Shown here: positions 55,116 through 64,000 of the stretch, in pieces
Numbering within the stretch: position 1 is the first letter of the stretch
Layout: each line of letters begins with the position of its first letter
Assembly (NCBI RefSeq): GCF_024343675.1
Contig: NZ_RJUD01000015.1
Location: 1-64,000 of the forward strand
Source: Lacihabitans sp. CS3-21
Lineage (GTDB): Bacteria; Bacteroidota; Bacteroidia; Cytophagales; Spirosomataceae
Direction of reading: 5' to 3'
DNA: 64,000 nucleotides
Notes under the pieces: generated by a model
What the model was told of the DNA's origin: nothing
Database searches by the model: none
Seen by the model: the letters and a program-made list of their open reading frames with translations, nothing else
Translations under genes and position numbers: made by a program

Positions 55116-58100
55116 ATGTCACTATTCAAAATTTATGGTTCTTCTGCTGGTTCAGGCAAAACTTTTACGCTGACCAAGGAGTATTTGAAATTGGTTTTGA
55201 ATGAAGAAGATCCGAGATATTTTCAGCGAATCTTGGCCATAACGTTTACCAACGATGCCGCTAACGAGATGAAAGTGCGAATTTTGAAGGCATTGAAAGA
55301 AATATCAGAAAATGAAGTTTCCGATTCTTTGATTTTTAGAATAATAGCTGAAGAACTTCCCACAGTTTCAGCTGAAACTTTAAAGAGTAGGGCGGTGGCT
55401 ATTTATTATGAGATTCTCCATGAGTACAACGATTTTGCTGTTAAGACTATCGATAGCTTTGTAAATCAAATAGTTAGCTCATTTACATTTGATTTAGATT
55501 TGCCTTTTAACTACGAAATCAATCTGGATCAGTCCCAGATTTTGAGCGAAGCAGTGGATAATCTGCTTGAAAAAATAGGGAAAAATCATGATTTGAGTCA
55601 ATTGCTTTTGGATTTTGCTTTGAATAAAATAGAAGAAGACAAAAGCTGGAATACTTTGATTGATGAAATCAAACAGTTTGGAACCAATATATTTGAAAAT
55701 GAAGGTTCTTATTTGATTGAGAAAAATCTGGATTTGAGCTTGGCCGATATCAAGAAAATTAAAGGGCAAATCATAGCTTTTCAGAAAAGTGTTCTCATTA
55801 GAATTAAGGAATCTGCACAAAGCGGCTTGGATTTGATTTTTAGGAGTGGTCTGACGGAAGAGGATTTTTCCTACAAAAAATCTGGTGTTTTTGGTTTTTA
55901 TGAAAAATTGGCCTCTACACCGGAAGATTTGTTTTTCTCAGATACGCCCTATCCCAAATCAAGACATATTGATGCTTTTGAAAATGGAAAATGGTATGGT
56001 AAAGCTTCACCAAACGGTGGCATTATAGATGGCATAAAAAGCGAGCTGGTTGATGTTGCGAAAAAAATATTAGAACTAAAGACGGATAAATACTATATAC
56101 TTAACGAAGTAAATAAAAACTTACTTAAAATTCCTCTTTTGGCCATGATAAAAGAGGAAATGGACATCATAAAATCAGACAGGAATGAGGTGTTTCTGTC
56201 AGAATTTAATAAGAAAATTCTGGATATAGTGGTGAAAGAGCCAGTGCCGTTTATTTACGAGCGTATAGGTGAAAAATACGACCATTTGTTGATAGATGAG
56301 TTTCAAGATACTTCTAACATGCAGTTTTTTAATCTTTTACCTTTGATTGATAACGCCATTTCTAAAAACAAGGCAAACTTGATTGTGGGTGATCCCAAGC
56401 AAGCCATATATAAATGGCGTGGTGGGAATATTCAACTGATGATTGATCTTATTCAAAAGAATGTTTCTGGATTATTGGCCAATATTGAAAGTGGAGAAAA
56501 TCAGGCTTTTCAGTTGGAAAACGTGACTTTTTCAGGCTCAGTTGAAAGTCTAAACGTTAATTATAGGAGCAAAACCGAAATCATCAACTTTAATAATTCG
56601 TTTTTTGACACGGTTGTTCAATGTAATTCTTCAGAGTTTCCGCTGGTGGAAAGTGTTTTTTCAGATTATTTTCAAAATGTTCCTCCAATTGCCAAAGAAG
56701 GCGGTTATGTAAGTGTGGAGTTTATAGAAAAGCAAACATCGTCTATTTTAGAAAAAGTGCTTTCTCAGGTAAATCAAATATTGGATGATGGTTTTAAACC
56801 TGGCGATATTGCCATATTGTGTAGGCGTAATTCGGAAGGTTTTGAGATAGCTGATTTTCTTCAAAAGAACGGTTTTGAGATTAATTCTGTGGATTCGCTC
56901 AAAATATGGAAAAACTTAGAGGTGAGTTTCCTAGTATCTACTTTAAAGTTTATTCAGCAGCCTGATGCCGTATTTTCGAGGTTTGAATTTCTTCAGTTTT
57001 TTAAATTATTACAACCACAAGCTTTGCAAAACCTTGACTTGAAGGAACTCTGCAAATTACCACTGGATGATTTTTTGTCGACCTTAGGAATTGATATAGC
57101 CAAAGTTTTTGAAAAAGATTTTTACTCCGCAACGGAGTACTTGATCGAGAAATTTGAGCTTTTAAGTAACAGCAGTTCAGTTAATTACATCTTTACTTTT
57201 CTAGATGTTTTGCTTCAATTTTATCATAAAAAAAGCAAGAATTTGGTTGACTTGTTAGCACATTGGGAATTAAAAAAGGAGAAGTTCTCCATAAATAATA
57301 AGTCGGAAAATGCCATCACTGTCACAAGTATTCACAAATCCAAAGGCTTGGAATACCCCATTGTTATCTTGCCGTATCTCAATTGGAACACCAGCCCGAG
57401 AGTCGGATCGGAATTGTGGGTAGATATTAGTATGCTGAATTACAGTGAGTTGGCTTCTGGGGAAAAAACTCTTCAGGCTACTCCTTTAAAAGTAAGTCTA
57501 AAGAAAAACATAACTTTTGGACGAGATATTTTAGAAACTCACGAAGAACTTATTTTTATAGAAAATCTCAATATGCTCTATGTGGCTCTGACAAGACCTG
57601 TGGAGCGGTTGTACATTTGGTGTCATTTCAAAGTTGGGGCAAAAGGAATGTCAGTGGATGGCTTAGGAAGTATGTTTCAGGATTTTTTACTTCAGAAAGG
57701 GCTTTTAAATATTGGTCAACTTCAATATGGTTTTGGTCAAACTAGCCTAAAAATTCAAAAGACTGATTCGGAAAATATCGAAGATGTTTATAATGTTGAT
57801 TTTAATAAAATATTTGAGAAGGAATTTCCTCTAAAACTTAAGACGGAATCAAACTTCAGATCTTTGGAAAGAGAGCAAAAGATAACTTTGGGTAATTTGA
57901 TTCATGCTGCTTTTGAATTGATAAAAACCAAAAGTGATATTGAAACAGCACTTCAAAAGCTTTCGGCAGAGGGTTATTTGGATGAAATGCACCATGCTTT
58001 ATTGGAACATAAAATTCTCCAAGTAATAGAAAATGACGAAGTATCCCAGCTTTTCTCAGAAAAAGCGTTGGTGAAAAACGAGATAGAGATATTGTCGAAA

Positions 58101-58310
58101 GGTCAAAATGTGCAACGGCCTGATAGGATTGTTTTTGTGGCGGACAAAGTTTATATACTGGATTATAAAACTGGCGAAAAGACCTTTCAGCATCGCAAGC
58201 AAATTCAGAATTATGGTTATTTGATAGGCCAAATGGGCTACAAAAATATCCATTTAATAATAATTTACTTAGAGCCTTTCGAAATTGTTAAATTTCCTTT
58301 GGCGGACTAA
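55116..58310 (+). CDS. AddA/RecB-like UvrD helicase with C-terminal nuclease domain
   Basis: This 1064-residue protein has all superfamily 1A helicase motifs: Walker A SSAGSGKTFTL (about 8-18), ITFTNDAANEM, LIDEFQDTS, VGDPKQAIYKWRGG, LNVNYRS, SIHKSKGLEYPIV and MLYVALTRPVERL. The C-terminal PD-(D/E)XK nuclease has RPDRIVF, LDYKTGE and QIQNYGYLI. It should unwind and degrade double-strand DNA ends for recombination repair or remove foreign DNA. The usual AddB-like partner is not within the window. The ATG at 55116 is used, not the upstream TTG. Confidence 0.94.
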   Translation: MSLFKIYGSSAGSGKTFTLTKEYLKLVLNEEDPRYFQRILAITFTNDAANEMKVRILKALKEISENEVSDSLIFRIIAEELPTVSAETLKSRAVAIYYEILHEYNDFAVKTIDSFVNQIVSSFTFDLDLPFNYEINLDQSQILSEAVDNLLEKIGKNHDLSQLLLDFALNKIEEDKSWNTLIDEIKQFGTNIFENEGSYLIEKNLDLSLADIKKIKGQIIAFQKSVLIRIKESAQSGLDLIFRSGLTEEDFSYKKSGVFGFYEKLASTPEDLFFSDTPYPKSRHIDAFENGKWYGKASPNGGIIDGIKSELVDVAKKILELKTDKYYILNEVNKNLLKIPLLAMIKEEMDIIKSDRNEVFLSEFNKKILDIVVKEPVPFIYERIGEKYDHLLIDEFQDTSNMQFFNLLPLIDNAISKNKANLIVGDPKQAIYKWRGGNIQLMIDLIQKNVSGLLANIESGENQAFQLENVTFSGSVESLNVNYRSKTEIINFNNSFFDTVVQCNSSEFPLVESVFSDYFQNVPPIAKEGGYVSVEFIEKQTSSILEKVLSQVNQILDDGFKPGDIAILCRRNSEGFEIADFLQKNGFEINSVDSLKIWKNLEVSFLVSTLKFIQQPDAVFSRFEFLQFFKLLQPQALQNLDLKELCKLPLDDFLSTLGIDIAKVFEKDFYSATEYLIEKFELLSNSSSVNYIFTFLDVLLQFYHKKSKNLVDLLAHWELKKEKFSINNKSENAITVTSIHKSKGLEYPIVILPYLNWNTSPRVGSELWVDISMLNYSELASGEKTLQATPLKVSLKKNITFGRDILETHEELIFIENLNMLYVALTRPVERLYIWCHFKVGAKGMSVDGLGSMFQDFLLQKGLLNIGQLQYGFGQTSLKIQKTDSENIEDVYNVDFNKIFEKEFPLKLKTESNFRSLEREQKITLGNLIHAAFELIKTKSDIETALQKLSAEGYLDEMHHALLEHKILQVIENDEVSQLFSEKALVKNEIEILSKGQNVQRPDRIVFVADKVYILDYKTGEKTFQHRKQIQNYGYLIGQMGYKNIHLIIIYLEPFEIVKFPLAD

Positions 58311-58380
58311 ATTACTTAAATTGTGTTTTTTCAAAATATTATCTTCGTAAATTGCAGAGAATTTACAAAATAGATAATAA

Positions 58381-59973
58381 GTGTCATTTATTTCAGAGTT
58401 AAAAAAGAGGAGGACTTTCGCTATAATTTCTCACCCCGATGCCGGAAAAACCACGCTCACAGAGAAACTTTTGTTGTTTGGTGGAGCCATACAGACGGCC
58501 GGTGCTGTAAAATCTAATAAAATCAAGAAAACTGCAACTTCCGATTTCATGGAAATCGAAAAACAAAGAGGTATCTCGGTGGCTACATCGGTGATGACCT
58601 TTGAATATGGCGGTCGTAAAATCAATATTTTGGATACTCCCGGTCACAAGGATTTTGCCGAAGATACTTACCGGACACTAACGGCCGTGGATAGCGTCAT
58701 TTTGGTGATTGACTGTGTAAAAGGTGTTGAGGAACAAACCGAAAGATTGATGGAAGTTTGCCGAATGAGAGATACGCCTGTAATCGTTTTTGTAAACAAA
58801 ATGGACCGTGAAGGCAAAGACCCATTCGATCTTTTGGATGAATTGGAACAAAAACTTTCTATAAAGGTACGACCAATCACTTGGCCCGTAAACATGGGCT
58901 CTGATTTTAAAGGAGTGTATCATTTGCTGGAAAATCAAATGAATTACTTCAAAATAAACAAGACCAAACTTGAAGATGAAGTAAAAGAAATAGCACTCGA
59001 TTCACCTGAACTTGATGCAAGTGTTGGTCAAAAAGACGCTGCTCAGCTTAGAGAGGATGTGGAAATGATAGAAACCATTTATGATGATTTCAATGAAGCA
59101 GACTATTTGGCGGGAAGAATTGCTCCCGTGTTTTTTGGGAGTGCTGTTAATAGTTTTGGGATAAAGGAGCTTCTAGATTCATTCTGCAAAATAAGCCCAG
59201 AGCCTATTTCAAGAAATACCAACCTAAGATTGGTGGAGCCAACTGAAAACAAATTCACGGGTTTTGTGTTTAAAATACATGCCAATATTGATCCGAGGCA
59301 CAGAGACAGGATTGCTTTTTTGAGGATTTGCTCTGGAAAATTTGAGCGTGGGAAATTTTATAAACACGTGAGATTGGGTAAAGATATGAGATTTTCAAAT
59401 CCTTACATGTTTATGGCAGACTCAAAGAACGTTGTGGACGAGGGATTTCCTGGCGACGTCGTCGGACTTTACGATACCGGGAACTTTAAGATAGGGGATA
59501 CGCTTACAGAAGGTGAAGCGTTGTATTTTACTGGTATTCCTAGCTTCTCCCCAGAGTTGTTCAGAGAGGTAATCAATACCGATCCGATGAAATCTAAGCA
59601 GTTGGAGAAAGGCGTTTCCCAATTGGCAGAAGAAGGCGTTGCACAGTTGTTTACTATGCAGCCGGGTAATAGGAAAATCATCGGAACTGTGGGCGAGCTT
59701 CAGTTTGAAGTTATTCAACACAGATTATTGCACGAATATGGTGCATCTTGTCGTTTTGAGGGTAAGCCTTATTCAAAGGCCTGTTGGATTACGAGTGACG
59801 ACAATGAGAAGTTGAATGAATTTATGCGTTTGAAATCCAACTATATAGCTTTGGATAAAGATGATAACCCAGTTTTCTTGGCAGAAACAGACTGGATTTT
59901 AAGAATGAACAAGGAAAATAACCCCGAGATTGAATTTCATACTACATCGGAATTTAAAGTTGCCAATTCTTAA
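58381..59973 (+). CDS. prfC: peptide chain release factor 3
   Basis: This 530-residue GTPase removes RF1/RF2 from the ribosome after peptide release. G1 is [10 protein letters not shown] (about 17-26), the switch I region includes EKQRGISV, G3 is DTPGHKDF, and G4 is NKMD. The C-terminal domains II and III follow. The start codon is GTG; no better ATG is present, and the N-terminus aligns with the family. An upstream TATCTTCG (58340-58347) is close to the -7 consensus. Confidence 0.95.
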   Translation: MSFISELKKRRTFAIISHPDAGKTTLTEKLLLFGGAIQTAGAVKSNKIKKTATSDFMEIEKQRGISVATSVMTFEYGGRKINILDTPGHKDFAEDTYRTLTAVDSVILVIDCVKGVEEQTERLMEVCRMRDTPVIVFVNKMDREGKDPFDLLDELEQKLSIKVRPITWPVNMGSDFKGVYHLLENQMNYFKINKTKLEDEVKEIALDSPELDASVGQKDAAQLREDVEMIETIYDDFNEADYLAGRIAPVFFGSAVNSFGIKELLDSFCKISPEPISRNTNLRLVEPTENKFTGFVFKIHANIDPRHRDRIAFLRICSGKFERGKFYKHVRLGKDMRFSNPYMFMADSKNVVDEGFPGDVVGLYDTGNFKIGDTLTEGEALYFTGIPSFSPELFREVINTDPMKSKQLEKGVSQLAEEGVAQLFTMQPGNRKIIGTVGELQFEVIQHRLLHEYGASCRFEGKPYSKACWITSDDNEKLNEFMRLKSNYIALDKDDNPVFLAETDWILRMNKENNPEIEFHTTSEFKVANS

Positions 59974-60016
59974 TTTGATGTGACTTTTGTCATTTTTTAG
60001 CTTATTTGAGTAGAAG

Positions 60017-60024
60017 TATTTTTG
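60017..60024 (+). promoter_or_regulatory. -7 promoter element TATTTTTG before the desaturase gene
   Basis: Exact TAnnTTTG, 25 bases before the ATG at 60049. A T-run at 59993-59998 covers the -33 position. Confidence 0.5.
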
Positions 60025-60048
60025 TGTTTTAATTTAATATAATTGTTG

Positions 60049-60795
60049 ATGGCTATTTTAATTTTCTTTATTTCTCATTGGTACCTATCTCTTTTTGCCC
60101 AAACCTTTTTCTTGCATAGGTATGCGGCACATAAAATGTTCACGATGAGTCCACGAATGGAAAAACTCTTCTATTGGTTGACATTTATTTTCCAAGGCTC
60201 TTCTTTCTTAAGTCCTTATGCTTATGGAGTTATGCACAGGCTTCACCATGCATTTGCAGATACTGAGCAGGATCCACACTCTCCAAGTTTTTCGAAAAAC
60301 TTGTTTGATATGATGTGGAAAACAAAAAACTATTATCAAGAAATTGTTCACAAGGTAGATACGATAGAGGCGAAATTTAAAAAGAATGTTCCTCATTGGG
60401 AGTTTATGGAAAAACTAGCAGATACTTGGGTTTCAAGAATTGGTTGGGGTGTAGCATATACTTTATTCTATTTCTACTTTGCCGAGAGCTATTGGGTGTT
60501 TTTGTTATTACCTATTCATTTTTTGATGGGACCAGTTCACGGAGTAATCATCAACTGGTTTGCTCACAAATATGGTTACAGGAATTACGAGGTAGACGAT
60601 ACTGCTAAAAACCTTTTGCCAGTGGATGTATTGATGATGGGAGAATCCTATCACAACAATCACCATAAGTTTGGCGGTAGAGCCAATTTTGGGGTGAAAT
60701 GGCACGAATTTGACCCGACTTATCCGATAATTAAAATATTAGATAAGCTGAAGCTTATAAAGCTGAAGCCCAATAATGACTTAAATTATATGTAA
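60049..60795 (+). CDS. acyl-CoA/acyl-lipid fatty acid desaturase
   Basis: This 248-residue membrane di-iron enzyme has the histidine boxes of delta-9-type desaturases: HRYAAH (23-28), HRLHH and HNNHH. Four hydrophobic stretches surround them. It puts a double bond into fatty acyl chains and so adjusts membrane fluidity. The ATG at 60049 is the start; two TTG codons precede it. It is a short family member with no cytochrome b5 domain, so an external electron donor is needed. Confidence 0.92.
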   Translation: MAILIFFISHWYLSLFAQTFFLHRYAAHKMFTMSPRMEKLFYWLTFIFQGSSFLSPYAYGVMHRLHHAFADTEQDPHSPSFSKNLFDMMWKTKNYYQEIVHKVDTIEAKFKKNVPHWEFMEKLADTWVSRIGWGVAYTLFYFYFAESYWVFLLLPIHFLMGPVHGVIINWFAHKYGYRNYEVDDTAKNLLPVDVLMMGESYHNNHHKFGGRANFGVKWHEFDPTYPIIKILDKLKLIKLKPNNDLNYM

Positions 60796-60823
60796 AAAAA
60801 AGCCAGCTTGCTGGCTTTTTTTA
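60794..60823 (+). terminator. terminator after the desaturase gene
   Basis: A's, AGCCAGC, a tiny loop, GCTGGCT and T's form a strong hairpin directly after the stop codon; the left A-run begins inside the stop region. Confidence 0.9.
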
Positions 60824-60846
60824 TGTTCAATTACATATTCTTTTTG

Positions 60847-60854
60847 TAACTTTG
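60847..60854 (+). promoter_or_regulatory. -7 promoter element TAACTTTG before the GH25 gene
   Basis: Exact TAnnTTTG, 24 bases before the ATG at 60878; a TTG at 60857 would lie just at the predicted transcript start, so it is unlikely to be used. Confidence 0.5.
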
Positions 60855-60877
60855 TTTTGAAACGAGCCTTTCTATAC

Positions 60878-61636
60878 ATGTTAAAAACCTTTAAACATAC
60901 TTGGCGATATTGGTATATATGTACAATCATTGGTTTGATTGTTATGTATCCAAACTTTGTGAGTGATGGCCAAGGCTGGGAGTTTGACAAGGAGTATGGT
61001 GTTGAAATTCCTGTTAAATACCAGATTCATGGAATAGATATTTCAAGGCACAATGGTCTAATAGATTGGAAAAAAATCAATGATGACAGAGTAGAAAACA
61101 ATCTCATCAAATTTATAATTATCAAAGCCACAGAAGGAACAGACTTGGTAGATGCCAATTTTGAGACCAATTGGGCTTCTGCAAAAAATGCTGGTTTTGT
61201 TAGAGGAGCATATCATTTTTACACCACCTACACCGACCCTAAATTACAAGCACTCAATTTTATTATTAATGCCAAACACGAGAAAGGTGATTTTGTGCCT
61301 GTTTTGGACTTTGAAAAAAATGGGAAAACGAGGGCAGAAAGAAAAGCACTAAGTAACAATGTAAAGATTTGGCTAGAAACAGTAGAAAAATATTTAGGTG
61401 TAAAACCAATAATTTATACCAATAAACCCATTTTTAGAGAATATATAAAAGGAAAGCTCGATGAATATCCCATTTGGATTTCAGACTATTCTTCCGAAAA
61501 TCTTAATAATTTCGATTGTAAAAATCTTATACTTTGGCAGCATTCCGCTACAGGTAAGGTGCCAGGAATCAAAGCCGATGTAGACTTTAATGTATTTATG
61601 GGTACACCCCATAAATTCCAAAAGTTTTTACTTTAA
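60878..61636 (+). CDS. GH25 lysozyme family muramidase, membrane-anchored
   Basis: This 252-residue protein has one N-terminal membrane helix (about 11-26) and a GH25 domain (about 50-248). The motifs are GIDISRHNG (Asp54), KATEGTDL (Glu86), GAYHFY and PVLDFEKNG (Asp144 and Glu146), so the catalytic acids seem intact. It probably cuts the glycan strand of peptidoglycan from the periplasmic side of the inner membrane. It is not part of a phage region. It lies 29 bases before pgi, which may be on the same transcript. Confidence 0.9.
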   Translation: MLKTFKHTWRYWYICTIIGLIVMYPNFVSDGQGWEFDKEYGVEIPVKYQIHGIDISRHNGLIDWKKINDDRVENNLIKFIIIKATEGTDLVDANFETNWASAKNAGFVRGAYHFYTTYTDPKLQALNFIINAKHEKGDFVPVLDFEKNGKTRAERKALSNNVKIWLETVEKYLGVKPIIYTNKPIFREYIKGKLDEYPIWISDYSSENLNNFDCKNLILWQHSATGKVPGIKADVDFNVFMGTPHKFQKFLL

Positions 61637-61662
61637 TTTTAAAATATTACCAAAGAAAATAA

Positions 61663-63341
<1,679 letters not shown>

Positions 63342-63425
63342 TATTATAGTTTCAATTATTACTGAAAAAATAAAAATTTTAAAAAATTTTGGTTATTTAT
63401 TTGGAAGTATAAATTCAATAAATTA

Positions 63426-63488
63426 AATTTGATTCATCTTTTAAAAATAGGTATAATTGTATACTAAACTTAAAAGAGTGAATCAATT
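63426..63488. repeat. 63-base imperfect inverted repeat before the last gene
   Basis: Left arm 63426-63444 (containing GATTCATCTTTTAA) and right arm 63470-63488 (containing TTAAAAGAGTGAATC) match in reverse apart from two small gaps. A second pair, GTATA/TATAC (63451-63455 and 63460-63464), sits inside. The structure ends 4 bases before the start codon, so it could control transcription or translation of the next gene. Confidence 0.55.
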
Positions 63489-63492
63489 AAAA

Positions 63493-64000
63493 ATGAACTT
63501 ACGTGCCTTCTTTAACATATCATTTAAGGTAATGAAAAGAAGTTTGCTTCTTTTTATGTTCTTTACTTTCTCTGTGGCTTTGGCTCAAACCAACACTACA
63601 CGAGAAAGTAAAGTCCCTTATGAAATAAAGTTTGCTGACGTAACATTTCAGTTGAATGATGTCACACGATATTTATTGTCGCAAGAAGTAGCTGCTATTT
63701 CACGAAACTCCGAACTCAAAAAAGAATATTTAAGTAAACTTTCCTTGGTGATTCCCTCCATTGAAAGCATCGTTGAAAACGCCAATGTGCCGGGTGATTT
63801 TAAGTACTTGAGTATTTATAACAAGTTCCAAAAAAGCCTGAGTTCGACCGTAGCTTTAGAACAAGGAGTTTTCTGGTGTTTGGATATAGAAAAAGCAAAA
63901 GATGTCGATTTGATTATTGACGATAAAATAGATGAGCGTAAACACTTATTGATGGCCACAAAAGGTGCCATGGTGTGTTTAAAGCGAAATCAAGTTCTTT
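63493..64000 (+). CDS. lytic-transglycosylase-like protein, degenerate active site, cut by window end
   Basis: An open frame of 169 codons runs off the right edge. The start may be 63493 or, more naturally, the ATG at 63532, which gives a signal peptide (MKRSLLLFMFF...LAQ). After it, the segment LVIPSIESIVENANVPGDFKY, then LEQGVFWCLD and DERKHLLMATKGAMVCL, lines up in spacing with the MltD/SLT domain (LPxDFKYL, GLWQFM, VDERxDPxxST-A). The place of the catalytic Glu (normally in V-E-S) reads IYNKF. It therefore looks like an inactive relative. The C-terminus, where LysM domains would be, is not in view. Confidence 0.65.
   Translation, partial: MNLRAFFNISFKVMKRSLLLFMFFTFSVALAQTNTTRESKVPYEIKFADVTFQLNDVTRYLLSQEVAAISRNSELKKEYLSKLSLVIPSIESIVENANVPGDFKYLSIYNKFQKSLSSTVALEQGVFWCLDIEKAKDVDLIIDDKIDERKHLLMATKGAMVCLKRNQVL

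Noticed and set aside
60878-61636. GH25 lysozyme as a phage endolysin
   Set aside because: No holin, structural or integrase genes are near it, and it has a membrane anchor next to pgi, which fits a cell-wall enzyme of the host.

Overview
The window looks like a chromosomal segment of a low-GC Bacteroidota bacterium, most likely of the Cytophagales type. The evidence is a SusC/SusD pair, TonB-dependent receptors with carboxypeptidase-regulatory N-termini, proteins ending in type IX secretion (T9SS) type A sorting domains, a DUF5103/T9SS plug protein, a DUF4835/PorD-like protein, LytS/LytTR signalling, and many upstream TAnnTTTG boxes, the Bacteroidota -7 promoter element. No phage, transposase, CRISPR array, rRNA or tRNA was recognised. 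Most of the window is ordinary core chromosome with a few accessory islands. All assignments come from reading the sequence and from family knowledge; no database search was run.

Layout. 1-2.7 kb holds two paralogous mini-lipoproteins around a polytopic membrane protein, with a hairpin-rich gap that could encode a small RNA. 2.0-4.7 kb is a tight operon of two small membrane proteins, a 34-residue micro-ORF, a LytS-type kinase and a LytTR response regulator. 4.8-6.6 kb (minus) has a VanZ-like protein and a sterol-desaturase-family enzyme. 7.0-12.9 kb has coaBC with a DUF4835/PorD-like gene, an SDR and a large FAD/Fe-S dehydrogenase. 13.4-19.7 kb is housekeeping: pheT, a coiled-coil protein, zapA, rny, gltA. 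19.8-23.0 kb (minus) is an ABC ATPase, a histidine-rich permease, a CxxC protein, a barrel protein and an orphan LytTR gene. Then come a 1-Cys peroxiredoxin, and the T9SS plug gene behind an ABC-F gene.

27.2-37.3 kb (minus) is the surface region: a SusC/SusD/lipoprotein uptake locus and two FN3 proteins with T9SS signals. 37.4-40.5 kb has folP divergent from a DUF1599 tandem-repeat protein, a DoxX/BT_3928 protein and shikimate kinase. 40.6-45.7 kb is a glycan cassette: a GT-C-like membrane protein, two sugar-nucleotide epimerases and a DPM1-like GT2. Inside it is a perfect TTTG-N19-TAAATTTG promoter wrapped in inverted repeats. 45.8-52 kb has an OmpP1/FadL protein, a Ser/Tyr/Trp-rich lipoprotein, proS, an FKBP and metF. 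52-64 kb has a small secreted repeat protein, a TonB receptor, an AddA-like helicase-nuclease, prfC, a fatty-acid desaturase, a membrane-anchored GH25 lysozyme, pgi, and a truncated gene for a lytic-transglycosylase-like protein that seems to lack its catalytic glutamate.

The most promising leads are the glycan cassette and its promoter, the histidine-rich ABC operon, the degenerate transglycosylase, and the 55-nt hairpin at 33185-33239. Several starts were moved downstream of upstream TTG/GTG/ATG codons, mostly because an exact -7 box or family alignment supports the later ATG.
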